The translations under genes were made by a program, and so were the position numbers. Source: Leuctra nigra (Eukaryota > Arthropoda > Insecta > Plecoptera > Leuctridae). From it: a DNA stretch of 64,000 bases. The DNA lies in contig OW203768.1 of assembly GCA_934045905.1 (NCBI GenBank), positions 9,266,316 through 9,330,315 of the forward strand, read 5' to 3'. This document shows, in pieces, positions 53,601 to 61,481 of the stretch. The notes beneath the pieces were generated by a model that was given only the letters and a program-made list of their open reading frames with translations, was not told the DNA's origin and searched no databases. How positions within the stretch are numbered: position 1 is the first letter of the stretch; each line of letters opens with the position of its first letter.

Positions 53601-56600
53601 TTAAGGTCCACCCTTCTTTACACTCTCTTTCTATCTGTGTACATAGCCTTAAAACTGCACCTTTCAATATTCGATGTTGTAATCGTCAATCTCATTTATT
53701 TCACTTGGATGTATTCTAAATTGTAAATCGTTTAGTTAGTTCTTCTGTCACCTGAATGCTTAGACGAACACAATTTCCTAATTGTTAAAACAGTTTGATT
53801 TGAAATTTGTCGTAGTAAATTTCTATGTTCCCAACTTTTTAATGGTAATTTCAATTTTTCTTGGATTATTTTATAAGAATGTGGACTTTGATGGTAAGTT
53901 GTTTTGTTGACATTGACAGGTGGATTCGGATACGGAGCCACCTGATTGGCTAGTGTCCGACCAGGAGGAGGAGCTTATCCGGCTGCTCAGCGTCGAGAAT
54001 CTGCACCAATCAGAACCCACCACCGATATCATGCAATTGCTTGTAGCTTAAATCTGTCCCCAGTTGCTCTTCTTTTTTGCACTGCGAGTGATGAGTTTGA
54101 TGCACATATTTATATTGTATCCGAAAATAATTCTTACGATGATTACTCGAAAGCTTTGATGTACGATCAATGATGTCTTTGATGATTAAATTGCCGAATA
54201 AACAGTTGAAATCTTTATCTCGAACGCTTTAGATCTTGAATATTTTCCTGTACTCTCGCTTGACAATTGACTCTTGACGGTATGTATGACGGGGTGATTT
54301 GTTTCAGCATGGTGATTGTTGGCGTTCTATAGATGGAGCTCTTTGTTGAAAATTAACTGAGCATATTTGTTGCCTTCTAGCTAATTTACTAAAGCTATTT
54401 ACTGTGCTACACCCAATACTGCTATTTTTTAACTGTTAAAAACATTTACAACAGCTGCTTGTATGTTTTGAGTGGAGTGAACATAATGATAATGAACCAA
54501 AAAAGTGTGTCAAAAGTCATTTTAATAATTTTTAGTTCTTTCCTGAGTAAAGTTGACAGTAATACATGACAAGCACTGATTAATTATCTAATTTGTGAAT
54601 TTATTCCACTCTACTAACTTGATTAATAATATCGTGTTTAAAATTCCTGTACTTTTTTCTGTCATTACTCATTAGGGTCCTACTCTAGAAATTAAACAGA
54701 TTTAGGCAAAATAAGTGCCGAATAAATGTAAATCATTGATGTAGGTATATAATTATTATTAATTAATAATGCATTATTCATTTTAAGACTTATTAACCAT
54801 GGCCACTTATGATGTCAGCTTTACGAGTTACTTGTAGCATTGTCCGAGTGAGTGTGTGTACCCTAACCAATAAACCAGTTTTGAATAACATCTTGTGCTG
54901 AAATTGGAAACTCTCAAGGAAGAATCTAGTCTTCAAGATAACATCTCTGAGCATCTAGTTTCTTCCGCAAGAGTCAAAGATCTCGATGTCACCGGGCGAG
55001 GTAATGACCACAATGATTGTCATAGGTGATGGTGACGAACGTTACGTCGCTGCTGAAGACAGTGAAGGCGGTGGAGGACGAACACACGAGGGGAACGAGG
55101 GCACTCGAGTCGACCATCGAGGCCATCGCTCAGGAGATCAGGGTGAGTGGTGATGCGATGACAGAGAACTTTAAAGAGAATAAGTTGTTGTAAAGTTTTC
55201 TAATCTCTACAAGTCTACAGACTTTTAAAAGCAAATTTGAAGATTTCTTTTTATAATAGATAGAAATAAATGTTTTTGAGGTCTTTCAATTTATAGGCTG
55301 TATTATTCTTCAGGAATAGTTTCAACAGTGAGTCATAAAATACAATTATCTGTCTAGTTTTTATCTCTAAAGTCTAAATTATTTCTTACGTAAGCCGAAA
55401 GTGTAAGAGTAAAGAAATCCATTATATATTTCAGCTATCTCATTCTGGGAATCAACCGGATTTTGAAAGCGAAAAGAGCATTTTATGATATAAAATATAA
55501 ATTGTTAGACCTAGAAATAGAAGAGTAGTAGATAGTGGAAATTGACCGAGTCCGTGTTTCTCAGGCTCTGAACAGCCCCGAGCAGCACAAGACTCACGCG
55601 ACGCCCGAGGACCTGGTCCGATGCACCAAGGCCATCACGCAGGCCACGGCCAAGGCGGTCGCCGCCGGCAACAGCTGCAAGCAGGATGACATCATCGTGG
55701 CCGCCAACATGGGACGCAAGGCCATCTCCGACATGCTCACCATCACCAAGGTCAGAGTCACATCTGGATACCTACTTTATAGGGCAACACAAAATATCTC
55801 TTTTCTAAAACACATTTTTGTACCCACTTCAATTTTTATTGGAAGTCAATGTGTATCCTACTATTAATCAAAATAGCTGCTGTTAGGTACTTCTTCTTTG
55901 CAGGATATTTTTAATCTGAATATAGCTCATCTTTGATAATTTTTTATATCATGAGAATCGTTCCAGTGCAAGTTTGTAAATTATAGCAAAATTATAGATA
56001 CTGTTTGAACAATATCACAAAATTTCAAACCCAATTATTATTTTATTTAAAAAATCGGAAAAAGAGATTTAAAAAAAATCCGGATCAGAGAGAGCTTGTC
56101 ATTGTTGGCAAGGAAATGTCCCAACGAATGTCACCTCGTGTCACAGAGCACTGCGCACTCCGCCGAGAGCAAGGACCTGCGCGATCGCACGCTGACCGCC
56201 GGCCACGACACAGCCATGCAGTACCGCGAGCTGCTGCAGAACATCCTGCACATCCTCAGTCGGCCAGGCGCCAGCGACGCCAAGCAGGTGCTGCCGCCCA
56301 TCTCCAGGCGCATCGCGCAGTGCGTCACCGAGCTGGTCGCAGCCGCCGAGATGCTCAAGGGTGAGGACAGCTTACGCTCAATATCAGAAGAATAGATTGT
56401 TCTCCGTTTGGTCAATCCCCACTTCGAAGTCCGATACTTACACACAGGAATAATAGTAGTGCTTTTTTGCTTTATTAATTTGTTTATATTTTTCAATAAA
56501 TACAACAAGAAACTGGGCCTTTTTATGTAGATTCTATTCCACTCCCCCCACTGTATGGGTGATACATTGCAATCATGTGTATTGTTATTTAATTTGAACA

Positions 56601-59600
56601 GAGATTTGTAGGAACCTCCATAATTTCAAATACCCTTCTCAGTTACGTTTTTCATTATGTGTTTATTATATTTCTTTATTGTGTTTGGTTGTTGCAGGCA
56701 CGGACTGGGTCGATCCCGACGATCCGACTGTCATCGCAGAGAACGAGCTGCTGGGTGCGGCGGCTTCCATCGATGCCGCTGCCAAGAAGCTCGCTTCACT
56801 CCGCCCACGTCGATCCATTCAGGTACGTTCCCACCTTCAGAGATCTTGAAATATGTGCATGTTGGCATTGTACATTGGTCGGGTAGGTAACTTCCAAACA
56901 TTTGTGGTCATCAACATTTCAAATCTTCGAGTACACCAATGAAAATCGTACTATGGCGAAGAAGCAGCCGTGGCGGAAGAAGACTCCGGGAAGCAGAGAC
57001 TGTCCGCTGCTGTGAGATATGTTTGATATTCTTGGTTGTATTTTTTATCTCAACCGGGAATCAAACATATTATTACAGCGGCGGATCCCAACCTTCGCAT
57101 CGGAAGTGCCGGAAGACTACAGAGATGGCAGCACTCACTGGTGGTGGTTATGTGAAACTAGTGTAGGTCCATGTCAAGAATATCTTCGGCATATACGAAA
57201 TTACAGATTTCATGTCAGGCCAATTATATTTCTTAAATAATTTCTAAACACTTCTGAGCACAAAACTGCAGTCTCTTAGAAAACGTTATTGGAACTAGAG
57301 GTGAGCGCGTGAGTGATTTTTGACTCACGCGCGGTCACGTCACGCGGCCACGTCTTTCACTCACGCACACTCACGCACGCGGGTTCAGCATTTCGCTCAC
57401 GATCACGCACACTCACGAAGGCAATTTTATGGACTTGTGCACGCTCACGCACACTCACGCATTACAACTCACGCACACTCACTCACGGTGACAAATAAAT
57501 ACATCATATAGTGCCATATTACTTACCATTTCGCTACAGGTTGTGGTGGAGAAACAATAATTGATCCGCATGTGTTGAACTTAACGAGGTTCTTCTCTCT
57601 TCTAATACCCGTCCTGCACGGGAAAAAAGTCTTTCACTCGCCGCGGAACTTGCCGGTATTGCTAATACGCGTCGTGCTACACCAGAGAGAATGGGAAATT
57701 CATCGCTATGCTTTTTCCAGAATTTTAAAATATCGAAGTCATCCTGCTCACTTGACGTAATAACTTTCTGTTGATACAATTTTATCTCGTCCTCCTTTTC
57801 TACGCTGGTGTCAGTAACGTCCATAAACTCATCGAACTCGTCTCTCTGGCGTTTTGCACTAGGTGGGTCGTCCGGATCCAGAGCGGAATTTTCAGCAGGC
57901 TGAGTTGCTCGGCTCCTTTCTTCGTCTCTCGTTAGTCGTTTCACTAGAGCGATCGTGTCAATTTTGTCAATAGGCGACAACACTCGCAACGACTTGAACT
58001 TGGGATGAAAAAACAGAGCTGCCTTGTGAAAAATATCAGGCTTGAATTTTAAATCCAGACTCTGAGAAAAGATGTCTTTAATCTTTGATAACATACTCGA
58101 GTCCGACATATTGACATTACAGTGATTTTTAAGCTTTAATTTCCACAGAAAGTATTCGTGCAAAGTTGGAGTTTTTTCGGCGCTCAATTTTTCGGAACAT
58201 TTCTTTATAACCGAAAGAAATTCCGTAAGTTCTTTTAGTTCATTCTTCTTTATGCCGGCTATTTTTTTTTACTTTGTCAACCTCAAGTAAGAGTGGCTTG
58301 ATGTCATCATAAGAGTTATAGATACTCTCCAGCATGGTAAAAGTAGAATTCCATCTCGTGGATACGTCTTGTTTGAGAGTTTTTTTCAGTTTACTGTTCA
58401 GTCCCGATTTTTTGAAATATTTCACAAGTTTTTTGCACTCATTTAAACATTGCGTAAGTCGTGGCACCTCATCAGCTCTCTTGTCTAACACTAATTGCAC
58501 TGCTAAGTTCAGAGAATGGCAAGCACAAGACAATCGGCGATATGCCAAACTTTCATCATCTTCCAGTTCCTCGTCCAGCTCAAACTGATCGTCACTGTGA
58601 GAATTTGAGAAAATGCTGAGCTTTTCACTTACTTGCTTCATGCAGATGCAGACCCACATGAGAGAGGATGTTTGTAAAACAACCCAATGTGCTGTGTGTG
58701 GGCGAGGTGAGGTCAGCAATTCTTCAGACTGTTTATACGCAACTCAGCTTACTAAGATATTATTGAGTCAACAACTGTAACTCGGTCACATCACAAATCT
58801 AACATTAGACTATTCACAATAATGTGCATTTCAGTCACGCGTGACACGATTCACGCGTGACCAGTAACTATGCACACTCACGCACGGCGTTTAGCAGTGG
58901 TGTGCACACTCACGCACACTCACGCCTAAAGTCGTGAGTCACGCGTGAGTCACGCGTGACTCACGTCACGCGCTCACCTCTAATTGGAACCATTCTACAC
59001 AATGATTTTTTATATCTTTCTTCTTGTTTCCAGGAGGCTGATGAGAACCTCAACTTCGACGAGATGATTCTGGAAGCGGCCAAGTCCATCGCAGCGGCTA
59101 CCTCTGCTCTGGTCAAGGCCGCTTCAGCTGCTCAGAGGGAGCTTATCGACTTGGGCAAGGTAAGTCAATCGTTCTTGACTTCTTGTTGTCATTAATCTGT
59201 TGTTATACACAGTTTAAAATATACATTTTTAAGTTAATGTAAAATCAAACAAGGCCCACAACTGTCTAAAACAGTACAGTCTTTTGAAAACGTACTGAAA
59301 AAATACAAAAAAGGAACATATCCAACCGACGCAGGACTAAAAACTGTGATCTTTTTCTTGCTTAGCACTTCTTTAGTTCAATCACTTAATTACTTCTCAG
59401 CATTTCATTCATTACTGTCTTTCTTTACCACAGTAAGAGGGTTATAATGGAATAAAATACCCCATTCATTTAAGGAGGGACAAGCGATAAAATCACAGCC
59501 TTCTTCAAAAACACCACAAATGTTCTTTTAGAAGGCTATGGATACTGTAAGCGGCAACACTGCATTTACAGTTCTCACCTCCCTCAAATCCTAAACAACC

Positions 59601-61425
59601 AATCAGAATGCACCTGCTGTTCTCGGAGCTCTCTGTTTCAAACAGTGTTGCCAAGTTATTTTCACTAAAACCCTCTTAACTCACTAAAACGTTCAGGAAC
59701 ATGTATATCTAAAAATATTAAAAAATACTAGAGCATATGATAAACCTCATATCAGTTTTTTTACATAAATCTTATGTCGGGAAGTCTGTCTCAAACCATT
59801 TTGAAGTAGCACGAGAATCATTCTCAGTATAATAATAATAATAATAATGTAATTTATTGAGCACATAAAATAGGTACACAATTGGTCTGTATTCAACAAT
59901 CGAGTCGTTGATCTTCCATACATCCATCTCTTCTCTTCAGCTGCTTCACCTCTTCACCGTTTACCTATTTCTTCTTAAGTTATTCATAAAAGTCATTATA
60001 CATATTATACATATATTATACATATATTATTTATATATATTATTATATATTATATTTATTATATTTATTATTTATTATATATTTATTATATATTTATATA
60101 TATATTAATACCAACTGCAAATTGAAAAGATTTGCCTACTGTGGGGATCGAACCCACGTCCCTGAATTGCCGGTCCAGTGCTCTAACCACTAAGCTAAGC
60201 AGGCTATTCAATCTGCAGTGGTTTTGCTAACCTGCTTAGCTTAGTGGTTAGAGCACTGGACCGGCAATTCAGGGACGTGGATTCGATCCCCACAGTAGGC
60301 AAATCTTTTCAATTTGCAGTTGGTATTAATTATCATCACCCTCTCTGAGGTCATCAGAAAAAACCATGTTAGTCACCTATAAGTACTCATCGTATATGAG
60401 AAAAATCCATACGAGAAGGTGAATGTCAGTTGTCAAACGTGGAAAGGATTCCACGGTCTTCTGACCTCTTCATCACGCGTCTCGGACTGTAGAAATACAG
60501 TTTATATGGAACAAAACCACTGCAGATTGAATAGCCTGCTTAGCTTAGTGGTTAGAGAACTGGACCGGCAATTCAGGGACGTGGGTTCGATCCCCACAGT
60601 AGGCAAATATTTTCAATTTGCAGTTGGTATTAATTATCATCACCCTATCTGAGGTCATCAGAAAAAACCATATTAGTCACCTATAAGTACTCATCGTATA
60701 TGAGAAAAATCCATACGAGAAGGTGAATGTCAGTTGTCAAACGTGGAAAGGATTCCACGGTCTTCTGACCTCTTCATCACGCGTCTCGGACTGTAGAAAT
60801 ACAGTTTATATGGAACAAAACCACTGCAGATTGAATAGCCTGCTTAGCTTAGTGGTTAGAGCACTGGACCGGCAATTCAGGGACGTGGGTTCGATCCCCA
60901 CAGTAGGCAAATATTTTCAATTTGCAGTTGGTATTAATTATCATCACCCTATCTGAGGTCATCAGAAAAAACCATATTAGTCACCTATAAGTACTCATCG
61001 TATATGAGAAAAATCCATACGAGAAGGTGAATGTCAGTTGTCAAACGTGGAAAGGATTCCACGGTCTTCTGACCTCTTCATCACGCGTCTCGGACTGTAG
61101 AAATACAGTTTATATGGAACAAAACCACTGCAGATTGAATAGCCTGCTTAGCTTAGTGGTTAGAGCACTGGACCGGCAATTCAGGGACGTGGGTTCGATC
61201 CCCACAGTAGGCAAATATTTTCAATTTGCAGTTGGTATTAAATATCATCACCCCATCTGAGGTCATCAGAAAAAACCAAGTTTGACATATATATATATAT
61301 ATATATATGTTCAAAATTTAATTCTGGATTGATCTGCGTCATGTTATTTATTAAAACAACGTTTCGAGCTCAATTGTGAGCCCTTCTTCAGGTTATTAGA
61401 CAAATAAAATATTTGTCTATTTGTA

Positions 61426-61481
<56 letters not shown>

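Larger units (their letters stand above)
52710..55025. other. Talin intron 32
   Basis: 2.3 kb, AT-rich. Holds the alternative exon at 53920-54051; the rest shows no supported gene. Confidence 0.5.

Noticed and set aside
53568..53620. ELADVVK frame resembling the LAEVVK of exon 31 (duplicated exon)
   Set aside because: Similarity covers only about seven residues and no donor or matching continuation follows.
60133..61213. Five functional tRNA-Ala(GGC) genes
   Set aside because: All have C instead of T at position 33, sit in a SINE-like tandem array, and share the loop with a clearly degenerate copy at 14412.
60419..61260. Three 77-codon repeated proteins
   Set aside because: They are the same frame in each 304-bp repeat unit and run through the tRNA-like part.
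61357..61391. Hammerhead ribozyme core on the minus strand (CTGAAGA, stem II, GAAA)
   Set aside because: Stem II pairs well, but an extra A precedes it and no stem I, stem III or cleavage site could be paired.
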